Of a stretch of 32,311 nt of DNA, positions 14,817-22,346 are shown one piece after another (position 1 is the first letter of the stretch; every line of letters starts with the position of its first letter). The translations under genes were made by a program, and so were the position numbers. Below the pieces are notes generated by a model. It did not search any database, was not told the DNA's origin, and saw only the letters and a list, made by a program, of their open reading frames with translations. This stretch comes from Candidatus Parabeggiatoa sp. nov. 3 (lineage in GTDB: Bacteria > Pseudomonadota > Gammaproteobacteria > Beggiatoales > Beggiatoaceae): positions 1 through 32,311 of the forward strand of contig QNEL01000026.1 of NCBI GenBank assembly GCA_003645185.1. The letters are read 5' to 3'.

Positions 14817-15006
14817 TCTAACTTGGTCTTGGAGCCGACACAAAAAAACGCGCGGCTGAAGAACGGTGTTATCCTGATGAAACGCTCCACCCTTCTGCGC
14901 TTCGTCCAAGTTGCTACGGGCAGTTGTCACTCAGGATAACAAGGCGTTTTCGCTACCAATTTACGTCCTGTCCTTGGAAAGTGCCGCTCAACAGTGGGCA
15001 TTATAT
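14817..15006 (+). repeat. attC-like repeat module, copy E
   Basis: TCTAAC (14817-14822) and GTTATCC (14868-14874) bound a hairpin with arms TCTTGGAGCCG and CGGCTGAAGA. GTTATCCTGA is exactly inverted at 14931-14940. The core is followed by TAACAAGGCG (14937) and ATTATAT (15000-15006). A small insertion (TGTCC repeated) sits near 14968-14975. The dGTPase-like frame starts 15 nt downstream. Confidence 0.6.
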
Positions 15007-15021
15007 ATAAAAGGAGAATTA

Positions 15022-15379
15022 ATGTGGGATGAGCGTCAAACCCGCGACGAAGAAAAACGAAAGCCATTTAATGCCGAAAGCACTAACGACGACGCTCAGA
15101 GGGATAGAGCAAGAATCATTCATTTTTCGTCTTTCATACGCCTTCAAAACAAAACACAAATTCTCGGTATCGGAGAAAACGATTTTTACAGAACACGTCT
15201 TACGCATTCTTTAGAAGTCGCACAAATTGGCTCAGGTATATGTGAACATCAACGAAACCAGAAGAATTTATCTTCAGCAAATAAAAGATCGGAGCCCTTC
15301 GCTTTTTCAAATCGAAGCAATTTGTCTAAGCCACGACATCGGGCATCCACCTTTTGGGCACGGCGGTGAAGTAGGCTAA
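15022..15379 (+). pseudogene. Broken dGTPase-like (HD superfamily) gene
   Basis: The frame from ATG 15022 (AAGGAG upstream) reads as the N-terminus of a dGTP triphosphohydrolase: [20 protein letters not shown], then [18 protein letters not shown], which carries the first metal His. Near 15240 the frame is lost. In the +1 frame from 15242 it resumes as [13 protein letters not shown] then [16 protein letters not shown], the HD-bearing motif, and stops at 15377-15379. So one frameshift plus loss of everything after HGGE, where dispersed repeat DNA begins. The family breaks dGTP into deoxyguanosine and triphosphate; some members defend against phage. This copy cannot be functional as read. Confidence 0.8.
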
Positions 15380-15486
15380 TTTTTGATCAGTGTTCCACGC
15401 AAAAGTTTTTTGCGTGGAACCGAAGGTCAGCGAAGCTAAATCAGTTGAATCATCAGAATCAGCGTTCTATATCACAATATCACAAT
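15380..15486. repeat. Dispersed repeat at the end of the cassette region
   Basis: Short gap holding a hairpin (15395-15421, arms TTCCACGCAAAA and inverse), the CGAAGGTCAGCGAAGCTAAA module and the reverse ATAGAACGCTGATT motif (15457-15470). It truncates the dGTPase remnant on the left and reaches the stop of the minus-strand ATPase gene on the right. Confidence 0.6.
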
Positions 15487-18120
15487 TCACAATGATAACT
15501 TATCAATTTCTGCATACACTTGTTGAATTGCTGTTAGCACTCTTTTTTTATCAACGCGCGTTTGGTAAGGCGCAATCACTTCTCGTAAGTCATTGATTAT
15601 CTTTAACGTCTGAGGATCAAGAGTCGGTTCTGCGACCCGATAAAGATTCGCCAATGGCGGGCCTTGTTGAGGTAAGGAGTGCTGTATTGATGCTTGTGGC
15701 ATTAAAGCCGGTTGCCTAGGCTTTTGCGCGTTTTCAAATAAAACTTTGAGTTCGCCAATCAGTTGTCCAATCTCAATTTCGCTACACTGATCAAAGGCTT
15801 TATGCAGAACATTTTGGACAATACGTTCAATCATGCTTTCATTTATCGCTTCTGTGCCAATGACTTCAGCCAAGTTCATGGCTTGTATTGTACCCACGTT
15901 GTGCAATTTTTCTAATAAAACGGCTCTTTCAGTCATTGATTCAGGAACGTGTTCCCTTAAAACTTGACGCAAGGCATGGAGACGTTCATTTTTAATCTTC
16001 TCAAAGGCGTGAATGATCTCTGCAAGTTGTTGCTGGGTTTGCGGATAATTGTTCATCGCCCCAAAATCTGATTTTTGCTCCGTTTGGATATTGGTTAACT
16101 GGATCAATAAATCAGCCAGATCATGCGGCGTTTTTCCAACGGCGCGGAAAAATTTCGCTAATTGACGCGCTTTCTCATCCAATCTCGGCGCTTCTTTAAC
16201 CGTATCAGGCAGTTGTTTGATAAACTGTCTCAGCGTTTGAACAGCTTGTCTCGCATACTCATTGTCATCCGTTTTCGGTACTCGTGAAATATTCAGTATT
16301 TCGGCTAATAATCGGAGAATGAGCAATTGCTTCTTACCAAAATCTTGCAGCCGTATTTCAAGCGTACTGTTAGCCGTAAAAGCTTTCGCTAAGGTTTTTT
16401 CAAAAGGTTCATTGGTTTTCAGGTTCACCCAAGCTAAACGCTTAATGTCTTTACGCAACGCAACTGCTGTGAGTATGGCATAAGCACTGGGGGGTAAACC
16501 ATAAGGCGGTTTCATCAATTTTTTTCGTAATTCACTGATTTTATACGGCTTTTCTCGCTTCCTTAACAACTCATTGCGAATGAGGCTCAAAACGTCATAC
16601 ATTGCCCCTTTCGTTTCTTCAACGATTTTGATATCCCATCCATTTTCACGTTCTATAAATAATTGATTAGCATACTGCCCCAAAATACCGTCAATAATCG
16701 CCGCCGTTTGACTCGTCTCTTTCTCACCTAGTAAATCATTTTGATAAGCCACATTATTATCAAAATTTAAGATTTTATGCACAACATCAATCACTTTTGA
16801 ATGACTGGTATAGATTTCATCATCAACATTGTTTAAGCCCATACTACACACATAAATCTCGCTAGGGTATTCTTGATGCACTGCTTGAGTCAGAAAAATT
16901 CTGAAATCATGCCAACTTGTGCAAGTCAACTGCGTATCTTCACCAGCACGAAAAATCAGGGCGAGCCCAGACACTAAACCTTGTCGTCCAAATAATTCAC
17001 TCATCTGATGTGTCAAAGCTTGACGATTTTCTTCCCACCTGGCTTCAAACTGTCGTTTTAACCCCTCCCCATGCGTTTTTTGTTTTAACAACTCTTCAAT
17101 GGCAACATAACGACGCAATTTATCATTTAAACGTCGTGTACCTTCGCGTGGAATCCAATAATAAACTTGACGAAACGACACCGTTTGACAAACTTGTTGT
17201 GCTTGGATTGCCGCCTCACTGTCTCTTGCCATCACTAAAAACAGTTGTGCTGCTTTGGATAGATTGTCTGCTTGAGTCGTTGACATTTTAAAAGGCGAAG
17301 TCAACAAATCAACTGAGTAAGAACGAACAATACCACAAGGAGAAGGTTCAAGATCATGCTTGCCAAGAAGTGGCAACAAATCATCACACATATATGGGTA
17401 CTGTGTAAACAAAGCCCATGTCTCACTTAATGTAATAGAGTCTTGCTTTTTCTTAATTAAGGATTCTGGATCAACCCAAGCTTCACCAGCTAAGCTCCAT
17501 AACTCCGTCACTTCATTTTTCCAGATTAATCCCGCCTCTTTTAACCAGACTAACTCTTTTTGCAAGGTTTCTATGGTGGACTGATTCAGCTTTTCATCCC
17601 ATAATGCGGCCGCTATAAACGTTTCAGTGGCTTGAAAATGCTCGCCAAGCACTTTAGAAAGCAGCAATACCCCTATAATATTGACTTTATTTTCGCACTC
17701 ATCCCCCTTGGCACGTACCTCGGCAATGGCGCGACGATACATTTCCATCATGCCAGAGGCCTCTTTTTCCATTTTGTCACCATAATATTCAATCAATTCG
17801 GGTAAACGAATCAATTCACGCCTAAATAAACCCGCTTCACTAATCGAACGCTCAAACGTTTGCCCATTTAAATCTCGAAAAAACGTAAAAGCGGTTCGCG
17901 TGGCTTGAGCATAACGGGTAGAAATCGCAAATAAGGCAGCAGCCGTTATCACATGCAAGGGATAACAATCACGAATGATTTTCGGTAAGTCTTGAGTCAT
18001 ATTTTGGAACAAGGGCAATTTTCCACAGACAGCAGCAAGAGAATCAATAGCCGTATGAGACTGTGCTAAGTAAGTCTGCCCCTTTTCTGTCCAAGAACGT
18101 TGTGCCCCAAGTGATAACAT
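15487..18120 (-). CDS. C-terminal part of a large BREX/DUF6079-like defence ATPase
   Basis: 877 residues without Walker A or B. It starts in the region that, in large phage-defence ATPases (BrxC/PglY and DUF6079-like proteins), follows the P-loop core: RDCYPLHVITAAALFAISTR (Y53-P-L-H56) and ATRTAFTFFRDL. Then come winged-helix-like segments (LVWLKEAGLIWKNEVTELWS) and, near 535-545, the family-like motif KPPYGLPPSAYAILTAVAL; the C-terminal third is helical. Family assignment rests on these recollected patterns. The first ATG (18120) is preceded by an in-frame TGA 24 nt upstream, so the N-terminal ATPase half is missing, by deletion or separate evolution. It lies 5 nt behind the small frameshifted gene, and behind the phosphatase, on the same strand. 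Confidence 0.55.
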   Translation of the reverse strand: MLSLGAQRSWTEKGQTYLAQSHTAIDSLAAVCGKLPLFQNMTQDLPKIIRDCYPLHVITAAALFAISTRYAQATRTAFTFFRDLNGQTFERSISEAGLFRRELIRLPELIEYYGDKMEKEASGMMEMYRRAIAEVRAKGDECENKVNIIGVLLLSKVLGEHFQATETFIAAALWDEKLNQSTIETLQKELVWLKEAGLIWKNEVTELWSLAGEAWVDPESLIKKKQDSITLSETWALFTQYPYMCDDLLPLLGKHDLEPSPCGIVRSYSVDLLTSPFKMSTTQADNLSKAAQLFLVMARDSEAAIQAQQVCQTVSFRQVYYWIPREGTRRLNDKLRRYVAIEELLKQKTHGEGLKRQFEARWEENRQALTHQMSELFGRQGLVSGLALIFRAGEDTQLTCTSWHDFRIFLTQAVHQEYPSEIYVCSMGLNNVDDEIYTSHSKVIDVVHKILNFDNNVAYQNDLLGEKETSQTAAIIDGILGQYANQLFIERENGWDIKIVEETKGAMYDVLSLIRNELLRKREKPYKISELRKKLMKPPYGLPPSAYAILTAVALRKDIKRLAWVNLKTNEPFEKTLAKAFTANSTLEIRLQDFGKKQLLILRLLAEILNISRVPKTDDNEYARQAVQTLRQFIKQLPDTVKEAPRLDEKARQLAKFFRAVGKTPHDLADLLIQLTNIQTEQKSDFGAMNNYPQTQQQLAEIIHAFEKIKNERLHALRQVLREHVPESMTERAVLLEKLHNVGTIQAMNLAEVIGTEAINESMIERIVQNVLHKAFDQCSEIEIGQLIGELKVLFENAQKPRQPALMPQASIQHSLPQQGPPLANLYRVAEPTLDPQTLKIINDLREVIAPYQTRVDKKRVLTAIQQVYAEIDKLSL

Positions 18121-18125
18121 TATGA

Positions 18126-18444
18126 TTATGAAGGTTTTAATTCAACTTTTAAACTGGTAAAACGGCCTTCAATTGTTTTTAAGCGATCTCGCACATCTTG
18201 AGGCGCTTCAGAACGCGCCCCGTATTCTGCTAATGAGACATGTGTCAATCCTAAAAATAACAGATAACCCAAATTCGGTTGGCAAGTCGTCTCCACAAAA
18301 CAACAAGCAAAATAAATTTGGAACGTAAATCGGGCTTTTGTACAACTCAACCAAGATTGATAATGACTCTTTTTTTAGAAATGCGCCCACCCTGATCTTA
18401 TAGCCCGCTTGCCCACCATTAATATTGATATGATCATTGTTCAT
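18126..18444 (-). pseudogene. Small gene split by a frameshift in an A7 run
   Basis: ATG at 18444 overlaps the phosphatase stop (ATGA), indicating translational coupling. The first frame reads MNNDHININGGQAGYKIRVG then AFLKK up to an A7 run (T7 at 18370-18376 on the plus strand). Removing one A joins it to SHYQSWLSCTKARFTF and on to GARSEAPQDVRDRLKTIEGR and KVELKPS, stopping at 18126. The joined product would be about 105 residues, unrecognised, with two Cys-containing hydrophobic stretches and a helical C-terminus. The next gene starts 5 nt after its stop. Either a real decay mutation, a read error in the homopolymer, or slippage-controlled expression. Confidence 0.45.
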
Positions 18445-18980
18445 TGATAATCGAAGACTGATAATTTATCCTTTGAACTAAAGGCAAAAATATCTTCTGT
18501 ACCTGCAACAACCAGCTTACCATCAAGTTTTAACAGATCATCCAATAGCTTGAGGATATGTCGATTTGGCATAGCGATTGGGCGTACTGAGACAACATGT
18601 TTCACTGCCTCAATCGGTGTTAATCCATGTTGACAAAGAACACCACAAGCGACAGCGGTTGAGCGTGACATGCCAGCATGACAATGAACCAGTAGTTTAT
18701 CTGTAGACTTAAGCGATGCCGTAAATTCCAAAATCTCTTGCATTTGTTCACGAGTTGCAACGACAGCTTTTCCGCCTAGCAAAGGGAGCAGATGATCTTT
18801 ATATCTCGGTTCTAAATCATGAAAATAGTAACGTCGCAACTTGCCATATTGACTCGTTTTTGGGAATCCTTCCGTATCATAATCTATCAGATCAGGATCA
18901 AGCAAACTAATCGTATAGGTTGCCCAATGTTGTGATAAGTGACGGGCCTGACTCAAGTTAGTGATTTTAAGTTCAAACAT
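18441..18980 (-). CDS. Dual-specificity/tyrosine phosphatase-like protein
   Basis: 179 residues. The cysteine-phosphatase loop is complete: VHC100-H-A-G-M-S-R106-S-T, the H-C-x5-R motif whose Cys forms the phospho-enzyme and whose Arg holds phosphate. A candidate general acid is Asp55 in YYFHDLEPRYK. The C-terminal AVKHVVSVRPIAMPN helix and loop are typical of prokaryotic tyrosine phosphatase-like proteins. Likely cytosolic; the substrate is unknown. The stop overlaps the start of the next minus-strand gene (ATGA), and the ATPase follows, so the three probably form one transcription unit. Confidence 0.85.
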   Translation of the reverse strand: MFELKITNLSQARHLSQHWATYTISLLDPDLIDYDTEGFPKTSQYGKLRRYYFHDLEPRYKDHLLPLLGGKAVVATREQMQEILEFTASLKSTDKLLVHCHAGMSRSTAVACGVLCQHGLTPIEAVKHVVSVRPIAMPNRHILKLLDDLLKLDGKLVVAGTEDIFAFSSKDKLSVFDYQ

Positions 18981-18998
18981 GATAGCCTCTTATGTCTG

Positions 18999-19104
18999 TT
19001 ATAAAATTTCCGGGTTCGCCCTTTTGAACGTAGGGGCGAACCTACGTGTTCGCCCTTTTGAACAATTCATAGGGGCTGCCCTTGCGTGTTCGCCCTTTTG
19101 AAAA
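18999..19104. repeat. GTGTTCGCCCTTTTGAA repeat cluster
   Basis: Three direct copies of TTCGCCCTTTTGAA with GTG or GGG leaders (near 19015, 19047 and 19087) and an internal inverted segment CGTAGG...CCTACG. It sits between the 153-residue gene and the phosphatase on the minus strand. A 78-residue frame through it is repeat translation. Confidence 0.6.
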
Positions 19105-19566
19105 TCAAAATTGATATTTTGAAATCCAGACGCGAAGCGGCAGTGATGATAACGATTTAACATTGAAATAAGGTTCAACCTGGCTAGTATTTTCAAAGGT
19201 ATCAGCAAAAACAGCAATGACGGTATGTCGTTCATAAGTTTCGCTCAAGGCAGCCCAAAAAGCGCGTTGTTCAAGATTTGACCACTCAAACATCCCGTTT
19301 TCAGGTAAAGAAATGATTAATCCGGTTTGAGGCATTTCAAAAGCTTTTTCAATAAAATCAGCGCGATGGATCGGTAATGCTGGGGCCTCATTTTGGCCCA
19401 ACTCCCATAACGTATAACTGGGTAATAAAATCTGTAAGGTTTGGGTAATCAGTGATAACGCTTCAACAACATGAGTAGAAATGGCTAAGCCACGATAGCG
19501 CACACTAGGGGCATCATGTTCCGCAAGTATTTGATTGAGTAATGCTTTAAGCTGTGTCATTTCCAT
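19105..19566 (-). CDS. Uncharacterised 153-residue protein
   Basis: I do not recognise a family. The sequence is soluble and mixed helix/strand: an N-terminal helical part (LKALLNQILAEHDA, VVEALSLITQTLQILLPSY), a Trp-containing middle (LWELGQNEAPALPI), GLIISLPENGMFEWSNLEQR, then RHTVIAVFADTF and a basic C-terminal end. The strand-loop pattern LIISLPE...AFWAAL...VIAVFAD resembles an alpha/beta nucleotide- or Rossmann-like half, without a P-loop. ATG at 19566 or the second ATG at 19560 may start it. It precedes the phosphatase on the same strand, separated by repeat DNA, and may belong to the same unit. Confidence 0.6.
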   Translation of the reverse strand: MEMTQLKALLNQILAEHDAPSVRYRGLAISTHVVEALSLITQTLQILLPSYTLWELGQNEAPALPIHRADFIEKAFEMPQTGLIISLPENGMFEWSNLEQRAFWAALSETYERHTVIAVFADTFENTSQVEPYFNVKSLSSLPLRVWISKYQF

Positions 19567-20224
19567 TTTTGATTTTCAAAGCCAAAAGTTAAAGCTTTGG
19601 ATTCCATTTTTATATAAGTAGGTACGCATAAATCTTTTAACATTTTTTGTAGGGCGTTTTTGCTGCCCACCACGCAACTATAAATGTAATGAAAGTAATA
19701 GATTAGATAGAACGCTGATTATCATGATTATCATGATTAACACTGATTAAAATATTTAAAAGATTAAAAAAAAATCAGCGCCAATCATGATTATCAGTAT
19801 TATCTGCGTTCTATTCGATATTTGCAAAAAATGTATTTGAATTAATGAAATGCGAATGATTATCAGTCGTTCAAAATTGGCGTTTAACAAGTCTTGCATT
19901 CGTGAGTATATGGGCGCATAATGCCTCGCGTTTTTGACAAACGTTTAGATTTGAGACAGATTGAAATGGATAAATTAATTCTACTTTGTCAAATTTAAAA
20001 ACATTAATTGCTTGATATCTATTATGAATCAATCATTTATCCGGTAAAGTGACAAAATAGAATTAAAAGCTTGATGATAATAAATCCTTGTTATTTTTGT
20101 TATAGCATTTTTCGATTGGGTTAAATACAAAATAGGGCAACCACAAGGGCTTGCCCCCTACAACTGATGTATTTCATACAAAAGGGAAACGCTATATTTC
20201 TTTTTGAAAAGGAGAGTTCTTTAA
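19567..20224. repeat. Gene-free stretch with a large imperfect inverted repeat
   Basis: About 650 bases without a gene. An imperfect inverted repeat spans 19707-19814: it opens with ATAGAACGCTGATTATCATG and closes with the inverse form ending GCGTTCTAT, with ATCATGATTATCA subrepeats. A TGTAGGG...TGCCCACC module is near 19648-19670 and a GGGCAACCACAAGGGCTTGC module near 20134. The last 20 bases hold AAAAGGAGAG, the ribosome-binding site of the lipoprotein gene. Confidence 0.6.
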
Positions 20225-20758
20225 ATGAACAAAATACTCATACTTGCACCCACATTAGCTTTTGTCATATCGGGTTGCCTGTCGCAATCTTCAAAAGAAG
20301 CGCCTGTGCCTGAAGCCACTTTGCCTGAGATCAGCATAGATAACCCAGCCGATAAGCCAATGCCGTCACCATCAACAGTCGCGACTGCGGCGAGTCATTG
20401 TCAGGAAGGCGAAAAGGTGGCGTTTAATTGTCTGGTAGAGGAAGGAAAAAACTTGTCTGTTTGTTTAGCGGGTAGTCACGCCTTGTATCGCTTTGGCAGA
20501 CTTGGAGATATCGAAATGGCATATGGTAGCGTTGAAAACCAATTTCGTCTCACAGAAGACGACACTGGATATACGCTGTTCTTTTCAAAAAAGACACATC
20601 GCTACACGGTGTATGAAGAAGATGATGGGACAGAAGGCGGGGTAGAAGTCACTTTGCCTACTGGCAAGTTACGTGGTTTTACTTGTCAGAATGAACCTTT
20701 GGGTGATGGGCTAGAAAGTGTGAAAGGCAGTTCAAATGTGAGTTTGGGAACGGAATAA
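20225..20758 (+). CDS. Putative lipoprotein
   Basis: 177 residues. A type II signal peptide is clear (MNKILILAPTLAFVISGC, lipidated Cys18; residue 19 is Leu, so outer-membrane sorting is likely). A Pro/Ser/Ala-rich linker (about 24-57) is followed by a small beta-rich domain (58-155) with paired cysteines (HCQEGEKVAFNC, SVCLAG, FTCQNEP), suggesting disulfides in the periplasm. The pattern FNCLVEEGKNLSVC ... LYRFGRLGDIEMAYGS recurs in a family of uncharacterised secreted proteins (recollection). Strong ribosome-binding site AAAGGAGAG 7 nt before ATG 20225. It is a lone plus-strand gene between minus-strand defence-type genes. Confidence 0.8.
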   Translation: MNKILILAPTLAFVISGCLSQSSKEAPVPEATLPEISIDNPADKPMPSPSTVATAASHCQEGEKVAFNCLVEEGKNLSVCLAGSHALYRFGRLGDIEMAYGSVENQFRLTEDDTGYTLFFSKKTHRYTVYEEDDGTEGGVEVTLPTGKLRGFTCQNEPLGDGLESVKGSSNVSLGTE

Positions 20759-21115
20759 TAAAACCATTCTTGGTTATAACGGATTTTGTTGACAGCCTAT
20801 TAAAAACAGGTTTTCACGCAAAAGTTTTGCTGTGCAAAACGTTTGCGTGAAAAACGCGCTTTTTTGCAACAGACGCTAAAAGACGTTTTCGAGGCCTTTT
20901 AATAAATCTCTTTTGCATTCTTTTGCGTCTTTTGCGTCTTTTACGTTATTTTTTGTATTTTTGAGGGCACGAAGACAACTTCAACACCCCACCCTACAAC
21001 CCACTGCCATTAAGTTAAGGAAATTTTGTGCCCGATTATTTTCATAACTGATTGAAATATTTATATATTTTTATTTTAAAACGGCTAAAAATCTCTTAAC
21101 TTAATGGCATTGACC
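20759..21115. repeat. Hairpin and TIR element downstream of the lipoprotein gene
   Basis: No gene seen. It holds a hairpin at 20812-20852 (arms TTTCACGCAAAAG/inverse), tandem CTTTTGCGT units near 20905-20945, and a MITE-like unit at 21005-21109 whose ends TGCCATTAAGTTAAG and CTTAACTTAATGGCA are perfect 15-bp inverted repeats around an AT-rich centre. Confidence 0.65.
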
Positions 21116-21997
21116 CTACAACCAAGTATCTTGACTTTCTTGCAACAGCACTAACAATGTCTTTTTTGGAATCAAATTCTCACCAAAAGCAATTGAATCA
21201 AGATTAGCGTTTTCTGTAAAACTCAATTCATTTTGCCAGCGTTCCATTCGACTGTTCACCCTCAATTGAGTGCGTAAAGTATCAGGAGACAAACAGAGAA
21301 AACGATCTAGCCCTGCATTCAGTAATTCTGAAAAATCAACACTTATCCGATTGCGAAAATGATGGAAACGCATTAAAGCAAGGGCATGTCTTATAACGAA
21401 ATCGCTTACAAAAGGCTCACCTAAACGGACATCAATTTGTTGCCCTCTCACCTTTCTAGATTCAATGAGGCCTAATTCAGCTAAAGGCCGATCTCCTACA
21501 AACATTTTTCTGATACCGTCTAAATAAAATTTAAGACTACTTATTTTATAACCTTGTAATTCTGCCTTAGCTTGAGCTTGCTTAATAACCTTAGCTTGAA
21601 CTTGCTTAATAATTTTTTCCCATGGTATCCAATCCTTAGCAATCGGTTCTAAACTCATCAAAAAACTAACATAAGGTTCATTTCTTTTTGAAAAACAAAT
21701 AGATAAATGAAAAGCCCACCATGTTGAGGCCTTTTCGAGATGAGGATCATTAGCAATAATGGCTTTCCCAAAATCAGTGATGACATGCTCTCTACCATTG
21801 CTTTGAATAATTTGAGCCGCAAGTAGCCAACTTTTGATCGTTTTTAAGCGATTCGTGCCAGCAATCAATTCCACTCGCGCTTGTCGCATTTGAGTTGAAG
21901 AAAACAAATTGGTTTGTTTTTCTAAAACTTCAATGCTTTTCATCACCCACCTGCGCGAAATCGGCTCACCTTGATTATCAATAAGTGCCATATTCAA
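21116..21997 (-). CDS. DUF4007-like protein
   Basis: 293 residues. Residues about 45-110 match DUF4007 as I recall it: AGTNRLKTIKSWLLAAQII, then a basic spacer, TDFGKAIIANDPHLEKASTW and WAFHLSICFS. The family pairs a G-x-N-x-x-x-x-I-x-x-W segment with LTxLG...DPYLEDxxTLWxLH. DUF4007 genes often neighbour PAPS-reductase-like genes in defence or DNA-modification islands, and such a gene lies just upstream here (22347-23136). The function is unknown; a DNA-binding or regulatory part is likely (inference). An AKVIKQAQAKAE repeat-like stretch lies near residues 134-146. ATG 21997 is followed by a second ATG at 21991; no clear ribosome-binding site. Confidence 0.6.
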   Translation of the reverse strand: MNMALIDNQGEPISRRWVMKSIEVLEKQTNLFSSTQMRQARVELIAGTNRLKTIKSWLLAAQIIQSNGREHVITDFGKAIIANDPHLEKASTWWAFHLSICFSKRNEPYVSFLMSLEPIAKDWIPWEKIIKQVQAKVIKQAQAKAELQGYKISSLKFYLDGIRKMFVGDRPLAELGLIESRKVRGQQIDVRLGEPFVSDFVIRHALALMRFHHFRNRISVDFSELLNAGLDRFLCLSPDTLRTQLRVNSRMERWQNELSFTENANLDSIAFGENLIPKKTLLVLLQESQDTWL

Positions 21998-22346
21998 TTA
22001 TATTCATGTAGGGTGGGTAACGTGTTTTTGTTGCCCACCAGATGAAGGCCCACAAAATGTAGGGCTCCCTACGTGTTTTTGTTGCCCACCTGATGAAGGC
22101 ACACAAAATGTAGGGTGGGTTCGCGCCAAAAGTTTTGCGCGCAAAACTTTTGGCGCGAAACGTGTTTTTGTTGCCCACCAAAGGCTCACAATGTAGATGA
22201 AGGCACACAAAATGTAGGGTGGGTAACGTGTTGCCCACCAGATGAAGGCCCACAATGTAGGGCTCCCTACGTGTTTTTGTTGCCCACCATATATAGGATG
22301 GCAACGTGTTTTTGTTGCCCTGCAAACAGATTTCAACGTCTAAAAA
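21998..22346. repeat. Clustered TGTAGGGTGGGT...TGCCCACC repeats with nested palindrome
   Basis: Five to six partial copies of a dispersed unit (TGTAGGG, GTGGGTAACGTGTTTTTG, TTGCCCACC, GATGAAGGC, CACAAAATG). A perfect 40-nt palindrome at 22120-22159 interrupts one copy exactly between GTGGGT and ACGTG. Long frames on both strands through this stretch are repeat translations. Related single copies occur near 265, 19650, 24884 and 32257. Confidence 0.8.

Larger units (their letters stand above)
10757..15006 (+). mobile_element. Candidate integron-type cassette array (no integrase in window)
   Basis: Unrelated genes, all on the plus strand, are separated by near-identical modules (copies at 10757-10940, 11593-11762, 13156-13259 partial, 13910-14100, 14817-15006). 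Each full module starts with a variable imperfect hairpin bounded by TCTAAC and GTTATCC, continues with a conserved ORF-free core, and ends with a second TAAC...G/ATTA segment just upstream of the next start codon. This is the order expected for attC sites: R'' (ending AAC), L''/L' hairpin arms with an unpaired base, then R' beginning GTT. Two gene stops lie at or within 5 nt of a TAACAA element (11502, 13905), as in gene cassettes. No intI or attI is visible, so it could be a CALIN or the interior of a larger array. Confidence 0.5.

Noticed and set aside
10757-15006. Integron integrase gene within the window
   Set aside because: No tyrosine-recombinase frame with the R...HxxR...Y pattern was recognised on either strand; the integron claim rests on attC-like structure only.
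15487-18120. Complete BrxC/PglY-type ATPase
   Set aside because: There is no Walker A or Walker B in the protein and an in-frame stop lies just upstream of its first ATG.
21978-22336. Two overlapping minus-strand proteins of about 110 residues
   Set aside because: They run through dispersed GTGGGCAAC-type repeats in two frames with repeated WWATKTR-like peptides; no sign of real coding.
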